Shown here piece after piece: positions 24,205-33,885 of a stretch of DNA of 64,000 nt. The stretch lies in the NCBI RefSeq assembly GCF_016406125.1, contig NZ_CP066339.1, positions 4,712,001-4,776,000 of the forward strand. Direction: 5' to 3'. Below the pieces are notes generated by a model, which made no database searches, was not told where the DNA came from, and was given only the letters and a program-made list of their open reading frames with translations. This DNA comes from Alicyclobacillus sp. SO9 (GTDB lineage Bacteria; Bacillota; Bacilli; Alicyclobacillales; Alicyclobacillaceae). Positions within the stretch are counted from its first letter, which is position 1. Each line of letters opens with the position of its first letter. Both the position numbers and the translations under genes were made by a program.

Positions 24205-24744
24205 ATGTCCGTCGATGTATCCAGCCTCGAATCCTGGTATCGCAATTACGCTGACGACGTGTACACGTTCTTGGCGTACTTCCTCACCAATCACGATGTC
24301 GACGACCTCGTCCAGGAAACATTTGCCCGAGGCCTCCGAGGCATTCGGACCTATGACGGAGCCGCTTCCCCCAAAACTTGGCTGATGCGAATTGCCCATA
24401 ACGTAGCCATCGATCACGTTCGTCGACACCACCCCGCCCTCCTCTCCGACGACCTCATTGAATCCATGGCAGGAACTGAACCCGACGTGTCAGAGACAGT
24501 CATTGGGAGAGATGAGGCTGAGCAGATGCTGACGTATCTAGCGTCCATCAAACGGGCGTACCGCCAAGTGGTTGTGCTGCGCACAATTCTTGACTACTCG
24601 ATTCGAGATACAGCTGCTGTGCTTGGATGGTCTGAGAGCAAGGTGAGTGTCACCTACCACAGAGCACTGAAAGCCCTGCGCCATCGACTCCAGCGAACGG
24701 AGGTAAGATACGGCGATGAAGAAGATGAAGAAAAGGTTTACTGA
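24205..24744 (+). CDS. ECF-type RNA polymerase sigma factor
   Basis: Alternative sigma-70 factor of 179 aa with only regions 2 and 4. Region 2 spans YADDVYTFLAYFLTNHDVDDLVQETF, with the -10-binding helix around FARGLRGIRTYDG and TWLMRIAHNVAIDHVRR. Region 4 is the helix-turn-helix around LDYSIRDTAAVLGWSESKVSVTYHRALKALRHRL. The ATG at 24205 is chosen for its GGGGG site and family alignment, although the frame is open from 24100. Its end overlaps the next gene by 29 bases, indicating translational coupling to a likely anti-sigma factor. The signal it senses is unknown. Confidence 0.92.
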   Translation: MSVDVSSLESWYRNYADDVYTFLAYFLTNHDVDDLVQETFARGLRGIRTYDGAASPKTWLMRIAHNVAIDHVRRHHPALLSDDLIESMAGTEPDVSETVIGRDEAEQMLTYLASIKRAYRQVVVLRTILDYSIRDTAAVLGWSESKVSVTYHRALKALRHRLQRTEVRYGDEEDEEKVY

Positions 24745-26605
24745 ACGCGATGCGGAAGCACATCTGCGCAGAATTCCGAGACTCCGGCTGGATAGGAAGC
24801 GCAAGAACGAAATTATGCAGCGCACACTGTATCAGGTGCACAACGATTCCTTCTCGAACCAGAGCAACGGTTCACACCAACACCAACACCAACGCCAGGA
24901 CCAGGACCGCCCCCAAAACCAGCCCAGCAAAAAGAGGCCATGGGGGCCCATTTCAGCTACGGTCGCCGCATTCTTGTTGCTTGGTGCAGGCCTTCTGTAT
25001 GCCAATGCCAAGTTAGGCGGTGGTTCGACTGCACACCGTCATGTCCAAACAAGTACCCCCAGTGAAAACAAACCAAACGACTGGATGACCAACGTACAAA
25101 AACGGCGTCTCGTTGCCCAAGCAGTAGCCAACATGTACCATGGGAAGCCACCCAAGTCAGCCTCCGGCGACCTCGGGATGCAAAGTGTTCCCATCGTCTC
25201 TATGTCTCCCGCCAAAGACGGCTCGGGGCAGAATGCGTACCAAGTCAAGCTAAAGGGAACCTTTACGCACAATCAGCTTGCGGCTCCATACCTATCATTC
25301 ATGACGACCGCAGGCGGGAGCAAAGTCTGGGACATCAAAGCGATGGCAAGTTCTTCACAGCCGCAGTGGACACTGACGAAAACGCTGCAGTCCAAGTTCA
25401 GGCAGTTCGTGTACTCCGGGGGAAACAAAAACTGGACGGGTCTGTACAGACAGGCAAGCGTCAATCTCTCGTTGGAGAATTCAGCTACAGAAGAGACACA
25501 ACTTGGGTCCAGCCATCGGAGTAAGGGGATGATTTGGTACACCGGCTCTGGCCCCGTTCCAAAGGTCAGTGCTTACAGCGTGAAAGGAGACTCGGGTTCA
25601 ATAAGTGCACGGGGCAAAGGTGAAGGGTCCATACTTCAGCCCACGCCGGAGATCTCATTATCACTATCAGGGCTCGGCATGGACCTTCCTTCCAACAGTG
25701 TTCACGTTTCTATCACAGCAAATGGTCACAAGGAGACATTCCTGCTCCGCGATGTGACACAGAAAGACGCCAAACCTATTCCAATGATGAAGGTCGTCAG
25801 CATCAAGCCGCAAAAAGGGGGCCTCCTGATTCGTGTACAGCGTAAGACACACCCTGTCAAGGTCGCCATTGACTCTAAGGAGACCCAGGATGGAAACGGA
25901 TCGAACGGCCCAGAGGCCTCGTTCATTATCCGCGATGCGAAGGCGGCTAACAGCTCTGTCCTCAATTTCGCAACATTCAACCGCCAAAGCGGCCAATTCA
26001 TCCGTTCTATTTCAGTGAAACCCCAGGGCCGCAATCTTCTGGTTCAACTAAAATTGAAAAGCCCTGTGAACACGCTGAACACTGGTGCAACAGGACAGTA
26101 CCTGGGAGTTGCACTGCAAAACCAGCCCGCCTCAATTGCTACAGTCTTTCACGGTAACCCTCCCTCCGTCGGCAAGTTGCCTGGGTGGTTTGTCACGGAT
26201 ATGCTCTTCGCGGGCTACTATGAGGGCACGCCGATGAAACCTGTCACCTACAGCCAGATGTTGCCGCGAAAATCCGAGGGCAAGTTCTTATTATCCTCAC
26301 CGTTGGATCCGAAAGCCAATCCAGGTGAATCCGTCACATATACTTCCTATTATGGGGCAGTTCCTCTTTTTGGCACCATCAAGAAATTCACAGCCAAGGG
26401 AGCCTCTGTACCCGCTTCGAAAGTTCACACCGGATATGTAAAAGAGGTCAAAAACGGGAAAACAGTGAAGGTGAAAGCAACGCTGTTTGACATGACACCC
26501 AACTGGGGATTCGGGTTTGCCAACAAACAGGTCATCGTCTACAGCCAACACAGGGGTTTTTACACCTACACGGTGTATCCCGTGCCAACGATGTTTGCCC
26601 ACTAG
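24716..26605 (+). CDS. Putative anti-sigma factor with large extracytoplasmic domain
   Basis: A 629-aa single-pass membrane protein coupled to the ECF sigma gene. Residues 1-65 are cytoplasmic, basic at first (MKKMKKRFTERDAEAHLRR) and then His/Gln/Asn-rich. One transmembrane segment (ISATVAAFLLLGAGLLY) lies at about 77-93, and roughly 535 residues lie outside. The outer part is beta-rich-looking with no motif I can name. By position and topology it should hold the sigma factor at the membrane. It resembles the large DUF4179-type partners of Firmicute ECF factors, but this is not proven. GGAGG lies 12 bases before the ATG. Confidence 0.65.
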   Translation: MKKMKKRFTERDAEAHLRRIPRLRLDRKRKNEIMQRTLYQVHNDSFSNQSNGSHQHQHQRQDQDRPQNQPSKKRPWGPISATVAAFLLLGAGLLYANAKLGGGSTAHRHVQTSTPSENKPNDWMTNVQKRRLVAQAVANMYHGKPPKSASGDLGMQSVPIVSMSPAKDGSGQNAYQVKLKGTFTHNQLAAPYLSFMTTAGGSKVWDIKAMASSSQPQWTLTKTLQSKFRQFVYSGGNKNWTGLYRQASVNLSLENSATEETQLGSSHRSKGMIWYTGSGPVPKVSAYSVKGDSGSISARGKGEGSILQPTPEISLSLSGLGMDLPSNSVHVSITANGHKETFLLRDVTQKDAKPIPMMKVVSIKPQKGGLLIRVQRKTHPVKVAIDSKETQDGNGSNGPEASFIIRDAKAANSSVLNFATFNRQSGQFIRSISVKPQGRNLLVQLKLKSPVNTLNTGATGQYLGVALQNQPASIATVFHGNPPSVGKLPGWFVTDMLFAGYYEGTPMKPVTYSQMLPRKSEGKFLLSSPLDPKANPGESVTYTSYYGAVPLFGTIKKFTAKGASVPASKVHTGYVKEVKNGKTVKVKATLFDMTPNWGFGFANKQVIVYSQHRGFYTYTVYPVPTMFAH

Positions 26606-26660
26606 TTTGGCCACTAATGGGGATGGATTCGAAATCTTCAATTTGATAGTCTGTAACTCC

Positions 26661-26689
26661 TTGAATTTCCGGCTCGGATTTACTATTAT
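26661..26689 (+). promoter_or_regulatory. Promoter of the MEDS histidine kinase gene
   Basis: TTGAAT (26661-26666), a 17-base spacer, and TATTAT (26684-26689). It lies 141 bases before the TTG start of the kinase, in the gap after the putative anti-sigma gene. Confidence 0.6.
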
Positions 26690-26829
26690 TATGTGCACAG
26701 TTCGTGTCGTAACTACTTCGCACCCTCCCTCGACACAAGTACATTCTGCTATCTTTATGTGTTTAATAGCCAACTGCATAGAGCGTGATAGAAGTAATGA
26801 TCAGTACTTTTGGGGTGGAGGCATGATAT

Positions 26830-28152
26830 TTGGACAGAGTCTTACGCGGCATCAGTATTAACCGAGATTTCAAGGTGGAAAACGGCGCTCACATATTGTA
26901 TCTGTTTCAGCAGCAAACATCCTACCTGGAAAATTTGGTGTCATATGTTACAGACGGGCTCGCATTGGGACATATTGTTGTCGTCGTGGATAGTACTAAA
27001 GCCTACAATCAATTGGTGAAACGTCTGTCGATTCAGTTTTCAGAAGAAAACCTACAGTACGTCTTCTTCGAAAACAATGAACAGTTTTACAATACTCACG
27101 AGGACTTTCACGCAGAGTCCATTGTCAAACACTTCGGTCAGTTTATGGCTTCTTTACCGGAATCAAGCCATGCTGTTCTAACGTGGGCTCACGTTATTTG
27201 GAGAAAGCAACCAGACATTTTGACGAAAATAGATGAGTTCGAGCAAATTGCGGATAAGAGTGTGAAGGGTCAGCGTTTGGTGTCTGTCTGCGCATATGAC
27301 GGAGGAGAAATGGACGCTAATTTACTCGTAAAGCTGCAACGGAGTCACGATTATTTCATGACGGATAAAGAGTTGATTCGCTCGCCGCTTTACGCCTCAA
27401 GTAGAGCTAAATTCCCCTCACTGTCCGTACAGTCTAAGATTGAATCCGAACTAGACCTGTATAAATCGAAACTCGACTTTGCACATGTGGTCTCCCACGA
27501 AGTCCGCAATCCTTTAACTATCATAGATGGGTACGCAAAAATGATTCGAACAGACGAGCACAACCTCAGTCCGGACAGCATCAACAAACTTGATGCCATA
27601 GGATACTACGTTGACGTTATTGACCAGGAACTGACTAACATTATTGAAACAGAACGAGTCCTGTCTGAAGAACTGTATATGAAGCTGGAGCCGATTGAGC
27701 CATTGGGAACGGTTCATCACGTTATTGAGCTTATGAAGGTGAAAAGCATTGTCCAAAATATAGATTTCCACTGGACCGTAGATGCCCATGAACAACATCT
27801 GATGCTGGCTAACCCCATGGGGCTTCGTCTAATATTGTCGAATGTAATCAGCAATGCAATTAAATACACGGAAACAGGAGGACGTGTGGAGTTTGACACA
27901 AGCATTAACAACAATCAAATTCGATTTACCGTTCGTGACAATGGGGTAGGCATGTCTGTCCAGCAATTAAATCGCTTGTATCAAAAGTACGCAAAGCTCA
28001 ATGACAGTGAAAGCGGCCAGGGAATAGGACTTTACGTGGTAAAGAATCTGACCAATCGCTTTAACGGACAAATTATTTTCACGAGTGAAGTGGGTCTTGG
28101 TACGACTGTAACGATTGATTTCCCTCTCCTGCACCGCAAGGACTCCTCGTAA
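26830..28152 (+). CDS. MEDS-domain sensor histidine kinase
   Basis: Soluble-looking 440-aa histidine kinase with no transmembrane segment. Residues 10-180 resemble the MEDS sensor domain (HILYLFQQQTSYLENLVSYVTDGLALGHIVVVV), a RecA-like fold first noted in DcmR and often fused to kinases. The HisKA box is HVVSHEVRNPLTIIDGY with the phospho-acceptor His223. The ATPase domain has SNVISNAIKYTE (N), DNGVGM (G1) and GQGIGLYVV (G2). The TTG start at 26830 follows GGTGGAGG eight bases upstream. No response regulator is adjacent, so this is an orphan kinase, and its ligand is unknown. Confidence 0.85.
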   Translation: MDRVLRGISINRDFKVENGAHILYLFQQQTSYLENLVSYVTDGLALGHIVVVVDSTKAYNQLVKRLSIQFSEENLQYVFFENNEQFYNTHEDFHAESIVKHFGQFMASLPESSHAVLTWAHVIWRKQPDILTKIDEFEQIADKSVKGQRLVSVCAYDGGEMDANLLVKLQRSHDYFMTDKELIRSPLYASSRAKFPSLSVQSKIESELDLYKSKLDFAHVVSHEVRNPLTIIDGYAKMIRTDEHNLSPDSINKLDAIGYYVDVIDQELTNIIETERVLSEELYMKLEPIEPLGTVHHVIELMKVKSIVQNIDFHWTVDAHEQHLMLANPMGLRLILSNVISNAIKYTETGGRVEFDTSINNNQIRFTVRDNGVGMSVQQLNRLYQKYAKLNDSESGQGIGLYVVKNLTNRFNGQIIFTSEVGLGTTVTIDFPLLHRKDSS

Positions 28153-28332
28153 AATGCACTTTGTACCCACTGCTTACCTGCAGCAATTGAAATCCAAATA
28201 ACTCTGCCGCTCTGCGGCCATGAGTAGCAAGTCAGACTAAAGTCTGATGGGCATTCAGGACTTGGGCTGAGGCCTTTTCATGGAACTCCCTCCATAATGA
28301 GAATCATCTGAAGACTCTTGGGGGTGACTGCC

Positions 28333-29544
28333 TTGCGCTCTGTCCAATGGTCAGCACTGTTTCTTGGCCGTTTTGGGTCAATGTTGGGTAATTGGATTCT
28401 AAATGCCAGTGGATCAGTTATTATCTACGAATGGACCCATAATGTGGTATACATTGCCCTTTACAACATCTGCAATCAACTGCCAAGTCTGATCATTGGG
28501 TCTTGGATTGGATTTTGGGTACAAAAGATAAAACCGCAATTTTTGATGGTTGGAGCGGATATCCTTAGAGCAGTCTTACTTATCCTACCTATTGTTTTCA
28601 AAACGGGGTGGGTATTTTTACTGTGTGTCTTTCTTATTACCGCGGTGGGGTATCTGTTTCTCACTGGACAATCTGAACTGTTCTCAAGCATTGCCGGCGA
28701 CAGACGGGATGAGCTCTGGTCAGGGTTTTCCCTCTTACATAGTATTTCTGTTATCGTCGGCCCAATTATTGCACTGCTCGCCCTAAAATCACCCTCGACC
28801 GCGCTGCCATTGTGGCTCGATGCAGTGTCATTTCTCGTTTCTGCTGCGGCAGTCTTGTCGGTGTGGAACATTCCATATTCGTCTCCAAAAAGTCCTTCTC
28901 ACCCCGCGCTCAAATCTAACGTGTTCAAGGAAATGACGATTAGCATACAGCAACTGAAGGACTATCCAGACAAGTGGAATGTTGTTATCCTGAGCCTGTT
29001 CATTGGTATATTTCTAGGGGTCCTGCCTGTGATTACAATCCCCTTCATGACTCAGCAGCAAATCCGTGTTTCATCTTATCCACTACTTGCGGCTATGCAA
29101 GGCGCTGCGGGAATTATCGCATCTTTTGCTTCCTTCAGCAGACTCCGTCATAACGACGCTCTCCTGTACTCTTTCGCAGCCCTTATCGCAGTTCTCGGGA
29201 GTGGATTCTTCTTGGCAAAATCACTCTTGCTGCTAATGACCTTCTATTTCTTCTTGTATCTGTCCATCTCGTTTATTGATGTAGTTCTGGAACAACGCCT
29301 GAATCAAGCAGAGCGACATCGAGGAGCAATTGTCACCACCGTTGCGGCTCTTGACAATGCTGTCAGTCTCACCTTAATGTTGTTGACTGCCATTTTACTT
29401 CACGTTTGGGGTGATGCTGACGTCCTGCACGTTGCATTGCCCGTTTTGGGCGGTATTACACTCATAGCGATTCTCATTATGTGGCGTCGAGCATCCTTTT
29501 CATCGCATTCTGATTCTTCCGCTCACCCTTTCTCACACCGCTGA
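28333..29544 (+). CDS. MFS transporter
   Basis: Major facilitator superfamily membrane protein of about 403 aa with about 10-12 hydrophobic segments. The N terminus (ALFLGRFGSMLGNWIL) and the GADILRAVLLILP loop after helix 3 resemble the macrolide-efflux-like MFS_3 group. The substrate is unknown. The TTG at 28333 is chosen because GGGGGTG lies six bases upstream; the open frame begins at 28318. It may be downstream of the MEDS kinase by 180 bases. It is convergent with the EamA gene. Confidence 0.82.
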   Translation: MRSVQWSALFLGRFGSMLGNWILNASGSVIIYEWTHNVVYIALYNICNQLPSLIIGSWIGFWVQKIKPQFLMVGADILRAVLLILPIVFKTGWVFLLCVFLITAVGYLFLTGQSELFSSIAGDRRDELWSGFSLLHSISVIVGPIIALLALKSPSTALPLWLDAVSFLVSAAAVLSVWNIPYSSPKSPSHPALKSNVFKEMTISIQQLKDYPDKWNVVILSLFIGIFLGVLPVITIPFMTQQQIRVSSYPLLAAMQGAAGIIASFASFSRLRHNDALLYSFAALIAVLGSGFFLAKSLLLLMTFYFFLYLSISFIDVVLEQRLNQAERHRGAIVTTVAALDNAVSLTLMLLTAILLHVWGDADVLHVALPVLGGITLIAILIMWRRASFSSHSDSSAHPFSHR

Positions 29545-29592
29545 CAGTGGGAGCCCTCGCAACCGGAAATCTCACGCACAGCAACCGTCCTG

Positions 29593-30498
29593 TCAGTCGC
29601 GGGCTCTACGCTTACTTCCTGCCAGCTCACTGACAATCATGCCAAGTAAAATAAGCACGACACCGAACCAGCGCAGCGGCGTCACGTGTTCCCCGAGCAA
29701 CAAGTAGGCTGCTACTACTGCAACAGGGAGTTCCATACTGCCTAAGACCCCTGCCATGCGTCCGCCGATTTTGGGAATTGCCACGAGCATCAACAGCAAG
29801 GGAAACACTTGGCTTGACAAAGCCACCAGCAGTCCCCAGAACCACAAGCCGTGCCACAAGGTCCCTGACCACAAATACGTGGGCCGAAACGGAATAGCTA
29901 TGAATAGCATGGCGGCAAAAACCGTTACTCCGGATCGAAAAATAGGCGATCCCGTTTCTTCCACATAGCTTGATGCATACAACACCGTTGCGTACCCTAA
30001 TCCTCCCAGCAATCCCATCACAATGGCCCACACTGGCATTTGGTTTGAACGCAGACCGTAGACGCCAACCGCCAAGACTGTGCCAACCAGAATAGCAGCC
30101 AGTCCAATCCACTTTTCCCAAGTAGGCAGCTTCCGAGTCACAATGATGTCAATCAGCAGGACCATCCACGTGAATTGAAACAGGAGCACAATGCCAAGCG
30201 AAGCCGGCAAGACTGTCAGTGCCTGATAGTACCCATAGCTTGTCAGTGCACTCCCAAACCCGACGAAGGCTAGGAGCAGCCACTGCTTTGCAGACATTCG
30301 TACTGGAGGCTTCTTACCAAGGGCAAGCCGAACCAGCCAGATGACTAGAAGGACGACCAGTGCAATACTGTACTGTGCATTAGTGACATCCTGTACATCA
30401 AATCCTGCTCTATACGAAAACTTCATAATAGGTGATGTCAATCCGAAGCAAGTGGCGGCCAAAAGCATAAAGAATGCGTAAAGAACAGTTCGCTGCAC
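29593..30498 (-). CDS. EamA/DMT family transporter
   Basis: Drug/metabolite transporter superfamily protein of 301 aa with ten hydrophobic helices in two EamA repeats. The second half ends with the family-typical SMELPVAVVAAYLLLGEHVTPLRWFGVVLILLG region. These proteins export metabolites or amino acids; the substrate cannot be told. The GTG start at 30498 has AAGGAG eight bases upstream. It lies downstream of the purine operon terminator on the same strand, so it is probably transcribed separately. Confidence 0.88.
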   Translation of the reverse strand: MQRTVLYAFFMLLAATCFGLTSPIMKFSYRAGFDVQDVTNAQYSIALVVLLVIWLVRLALGKKPPVRMSAKQWLLLAFVGFGSALTSYGYYQALTVLPASLGIVLLFQFTWMVLLIDIIVTRKLPTWEKWIGLAAILVGTVLAVGVYGLRSNQMPVWAIVMGLLGGLGYATVLYASSYVEETGSPIFRSGVTVFAAMLFIAIPFRPTYLWSGTLWHGLWFWGLLVALSSQVFPLLLMLVAIPKIGGRMAGVLGSMELPVAVVAAYLLLGEHVTPLRWFGVVLILLGMIVSELAGSKRRARD

Positions 30499-30615
30499 GA
30501 GTATTTCTCCTTAAGAAAATAGATTTATGAAAGCACGATTTTAGGAACTTCCTAACGTTTCCTGTCGAGATAACAAGTATTCAAGTTTCGACCTTTTCTG
30601 TGAAAAAGTCAAAAT

Positions 30616-30642
30616 AAAAAAGAGCCGAGCAGGTCTCGACCC
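30616..30642 (-). terminator. Terminator of the purine operon
   Basis: On the minus strand GGGTCGAG-ACCTG-CTCGGCTC forms an 8-bp stem (two G-U pairs) followed by six Ts. It lies 79 bases past the purD stop and closes the ten-gene operon. Confidence 0.85.
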
Positions 30643-30720
30643 TTGTCAGACTTGAATTTCACACGTTGCAACAACCAGTCTTTGCTTGGAACTTAGATCT
30701 GTACCCGTTCCATTGCAACG

Positions 30721-32013
30721 CTACTTCTCTCCAATGTCAGACCGCATCTGCATACCCTCAAAGGATATACAATCAACTGCATCATACGCAATTCTTCTGG
30801 CTGTGTCCAGATTTTCACCGCGTGCACAGACGGTCAGAACCCGTCCTCCTGCTGTCATAAGCGTGGTGCCGTCCAGTTTGGTGCCTGCATGGAAACACAC
30901 CGTGTGTTGCGGAAGTTCTTTACTAAAATGAATCTCTTGGCCTGTCTTCGCAGATTTCGGATAGCCAGGAGTGGCCATTACAACGCAGACAGCCGACTCA
31001 TCATGCCACTCCAACACGGTGTCGCTGAGACTGTCGTGTGCCGCGGCCCAAAGAATGTCCAGTACATCGGATTGCAGCAGGGGGAGGACCACTTCGGCTT
31101 CGGGATCGCCGAAACGGACATTGAATTCTATTACCTGAGGTCCGGACTCGGTCAACATTAGACCTACATACAGGACGCCGCGAAAGGGGATTTCATGCTC
31201 CTGCAGCCAGTTCATCACAGGCTGAACAATAGTCTCGCTCACCTGCTGCTGCAAACCGGTTGTATCGACGCCTGGGATGGGAGCAAAAGCACCCATTCCA
31301 CCTGTGTTGGGGCCTGTGTCTCCCTCTCCCAACCGCTTGTGATCCTGCGCTGGCAGCATCGGCACAAAGGTATTCTTGTCCACGAAATACATCAGCGACG
31401 CTTCGCTTCCAGTCAATGCTGCTTCCACCACGACCCGGGCCCCGGCCTCTCCAAACTGATGGTGCGTCATGATATTGTCGATGGCACCCTCGGCCTCAGC
31501 CTCTGTCTGCGCCACCACTACACCTTTACCAGCGGCCAATCCGTCCGCTTTGATAACGATGGGAGCTCCTTGTGCCCGAACATAGTCCTTCGCATCCTCG
31601 GCACGTTCGAACACCTTGTATGCTGCCGTGGGAACACCTGCTTCCGCCATGACTTGCTTAGCGAACGCCTTGGAGGTTTCCAACTGTGCTCCATTCTGAC
31701 TTGGGCCAAAGACAGGAATTCCGGCTGCAAGCAGTTCATCTGCCAGACCTTGTGCCAGAGGTGCCTCCGGACCCACAACAACCAAGTGGACAGCCTGAGA
31801 CTTCGCAAAGCCAATCAGCCCCGAAATGTCGTTGGCTTGGATGTCGACGCACTCTGCGACATCACGGATGCCAGGGTTGCCTGGTGCCGCAAACAACACT
31901 GGCTTATGACGGCTCTGCGCGAGTTTCCATGCGAGTGCATGTTCCCGTGCACCGCCGCCCACCACCAACACCTTTGGGTTCTGCGGCAAATCTGCTTTAC
32001 TGGTACTGGTCAT
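30721..32013 (-). CDS. purD: Phosphoribosylamine--glycine ligase
   Basis: Second step of de novo purine synthesis: joins glycine to phosphoribosylamine using ATP. The 430-aa protein has the VLVVGGGAREHALAWKL N terminus, an ATP-grasp core (VIKADGLAAGKGVVVA) and the signature VIEFNVRFGDPEAEV. The ATG at 32013 follows GGAGG by seven bases; an in-frame start at 32031 lies within that ribosome site. It is the last gene of the operon, 108 bases after purH and before the terminator. Confidence 0.97.
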   Translation of the reverse strand: MTSTSKADLPQNPKVLVVGGGAREHALAWKLAQSRHKPVLFAAPGNPGIRDVAECVDIQANDISGLIGFAKSQAVHLVVVGPEAPLAQGLADELLAAGIPVFGPSQNGAQLETSKAFAKQVMAEAGVPTAAYKVFERAEDAKDYVRAQGAPIVIKADGLAAGKGVVVAQTEAEAEGAIDNIMTHHQFGEAGARVVVEAALTGSEASLMYFVDKNTFVPMLPAQDHKRLGEGDTGPNTGGMGAFAPIPGVDTTGLQQQVSETIVQPVMNWLQEHEIPFRGVLYVGLMLTESGPQVIEFNVRFGDPEAEVVLPLLQSDVLDILWAAAHDSLSDTVLEWHDESAVCVVMATPGYPKSAKTGQEIHFSKELPQHTVCFHAGTKLDGTTLMTAGGRVLTVCARGENLDTARRIAYDAVDCISFEGMQMRSDIGEK

Positions 32014-32121
32014 TCTCTTGCCTCCAGTCATGTGTTTAGAGCTTCTCCTAAGAGCCGGACTGCTTCTTGCTTTCAGCCGGCCCTGGCTAGGGTCTGACGT
32101 CTCGACGCCAAAGTCTAAAGT

Positions 32122-33768
32122 CTAGTGCAAAAAGTGCCTTGTACCCGTCAGCACCATGGCAATGTTGTGTTTGTTTGCCGCGTCAATGCTGTCCTGGTCG
32201 CGTTTCGATCCGCCCGGTTGCACAATGGCTGTGATTCCTGCCGCTGCTGCCGTCTCGACTGTATCCGGCATGGGGAAAAATGCGTCGGAGGCCATGACGC
32301 TGCCTTTCGCCTTCGATCCCGCTTGTTCAATGGCAATTTTCGCCGCCCCGACACGGTTCATCTGTCCCGCGCCAACACCGACGGTCATACTGCTGTTCGC
32401 AAGCAAAATCGCGTTGGATTTCACAAACCGGACTAACCTCCAAGCAAACCGCAGTGCCTTCAGTTCTGCTTCAGACGGCGCACGGTCTGTAGCGGTTGTC
32501 CACTCTGAAGGCTGCAGACTGTCCACGGATTGTACCAACAGACCACCTGAAACACGCCGAAGCACAGTGTCGCCAGACTGCCAGGCGGGTGTTGCCATAT
32601 CTACCGTCAAGAGGCGCAGATTCTTTTTCGTTTGGAACAATTGTCGTGCTTCATCTGTATAGGAAGGAGCGATGATAATCTCCAGGAACATACCTGTCAG
32701 GCGCTCTGCCAACGCCTTCGTCACAGGGCGGTTGAGGGCGATGATGCCGCCGAAGATAGAGACACTGTCGGCTTCAAAAGCGCGTTCAAACGCCTGCTCG
32801 ATATCTTCACCAAGACCGACTCCGCAAGGATTCATGTGCTTTACGGCAACTGCGGCCGGTTGCGCCATATCATCCAGGGAGCGGAGAATATTCAAAGCTG
32901 CGTCAGCGTCTTGGATGTTGTTGTAAGAAAGTTCTTTTCCCTGCAGTTGTACTGCGCCTGCAATCGTAGACGGCTTTGCTGCCGGTTCTGCATAAAAGTG
33001 CGCCTGCTGGTGCGGGTTTTCACCGTAACGAAGGGCCTGCTTATGGACAAAGGAGACCGTGTAAAGGCTCGGCCAGGCAGGTGTCACAATCTCAGAAGAA
33101 TTGACCTGAGAGGCTCCGTCAATCGCGGCATCTGCCGTGGCGCTGACTGCCGCGTTGTTATCTGACACTGCTTTGTCAGCCTTGTCAGCCGCCTGTGTCA
33201 AATAGCTGGAAATAAGCCCGTCATATTGAGAGGTTTCTGCGAACACCTTTGCTGCTAAGCGCATGCGCTCAGATGCAGAAACAGCCTCTCCTGATGCAAG
33301 GCGCGACGCAATCCATTCGTAATCCGCTGGATCCAGCACAGGCAGACAAAAACGGTGGTTTTTGGCTGCTGACCGGAGCATGGAAGGACCGCCGATATCA
33401 ATCATTTCAATGGCTTCTGCAAAAGTGGTTTGCGGATTTTCTATCGTCTTGGCGAAGGGATAGAGGTTGACGACAACGAGATCGATGCTGTCGATGCCGT
33501 GCTCTTCCATACTTTCTACGTGTTGCTCATTGTCACGCAGTCCTAAGAGTCCGCCGTGAATCTTTGGGTGCAATGTCTTGACGCGGCCGTCCATCATTTC
33601 CGGGAATCCGGTATAATCCTCTACTTGCGTTACGTCAATTCCGTTTTCCTGAAGGTGACGGGCGGTCCCTCCGGTAGACAAGATGCCGTATCCTGCTGCC
33701 GCCAGTTGCTTGCAAAATTCTGCCACACCCTGCTTGTCGAACACACTGACTAAAGCCCATTTACGCAA
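32122..33768 (-). CDS. purH: Bifunctional AICAR formyltransferase/IMP cyclohydrolase
   Basis: Catalyses the last two steps to IMP. The N-terminal IMP cyclohydrolase half has SVFDKQGV and GFPEMMDGRVKTLHPKIHGG; the C-terminal transformylase half has VKHMNPCGVG and the RYGENPHQQA segment at the junction. At 548 aa it is about 35 residues longer than usual. The excess is an Ala/Asp-rich low-complexity insert (about residues 193-230) between the domains. It starts with TTG at 33768 behind GAGG. Last but one in the operon. Confidence 0.96.
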   Translation of the reverse strand: MRKWALVSVFDKQGVAEFCKQLAAAGYGILSTGGTARHLQENGIDVTQVEDYTGFPEMMDGRVKTLHPKIHGGLLGLRDNEQHVESMEEHGIDSIDLVVVNLYPFAKTIENPQTTFAEAIEMIDIGGPSMLRSAAKNHRFCLPVLDPADYEWIASRLASGEAVSASERMRLAAKVFAETSQYDGLISSYLTQAADKADKAVSDNNAAVSATADAAIDGASQVNSSEIVTPAWPSLYTVSFVHKQALRYGENPHQQAHFYAEPAAKPSTIAGAVQLQGKELSYNNIQDADAALNILRSLDDMAQPAAVAVKHMNPCGVGLGEDIEQAFERAFEADSVSIFGGIIALNRPVTKALAERLTGMFLEIIIAPSYTDEARQLFQTKKNLRLLTVDMATPAWQSGDTVLRRVSGGLLVQSVDSLQPSEWTTATDRAPSEAELKALRFAWRLVRFVKSNAILLANSSMTVGVGAGQMNRVGAAKIAIEQAGSKAKGSVMASDAFFPMPDTVETAAAAGITAIVQPGGSKRDQDSIDAANKHNIAMVLTGTRHFLH

Positions 33769-33885
33769 CTCTGATTCCTCCAGTTCTCCAATTGTCTTCC
33801 CGCCTTACAACGCACATCTGTCGTGTTGATACTCACATCTCCATCATCAAATCGCCGCCAAATCTGCGGCAAACCCATGCCAAAC

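Noticed and set aside
26824-26862. 12-codon leader-like frame (ATG at 26824) overlapping the MEDS kinase start.
   Set aside because: Its ATG is only one base from the GGAGG, too close; the same site suits the TTG kinase start.
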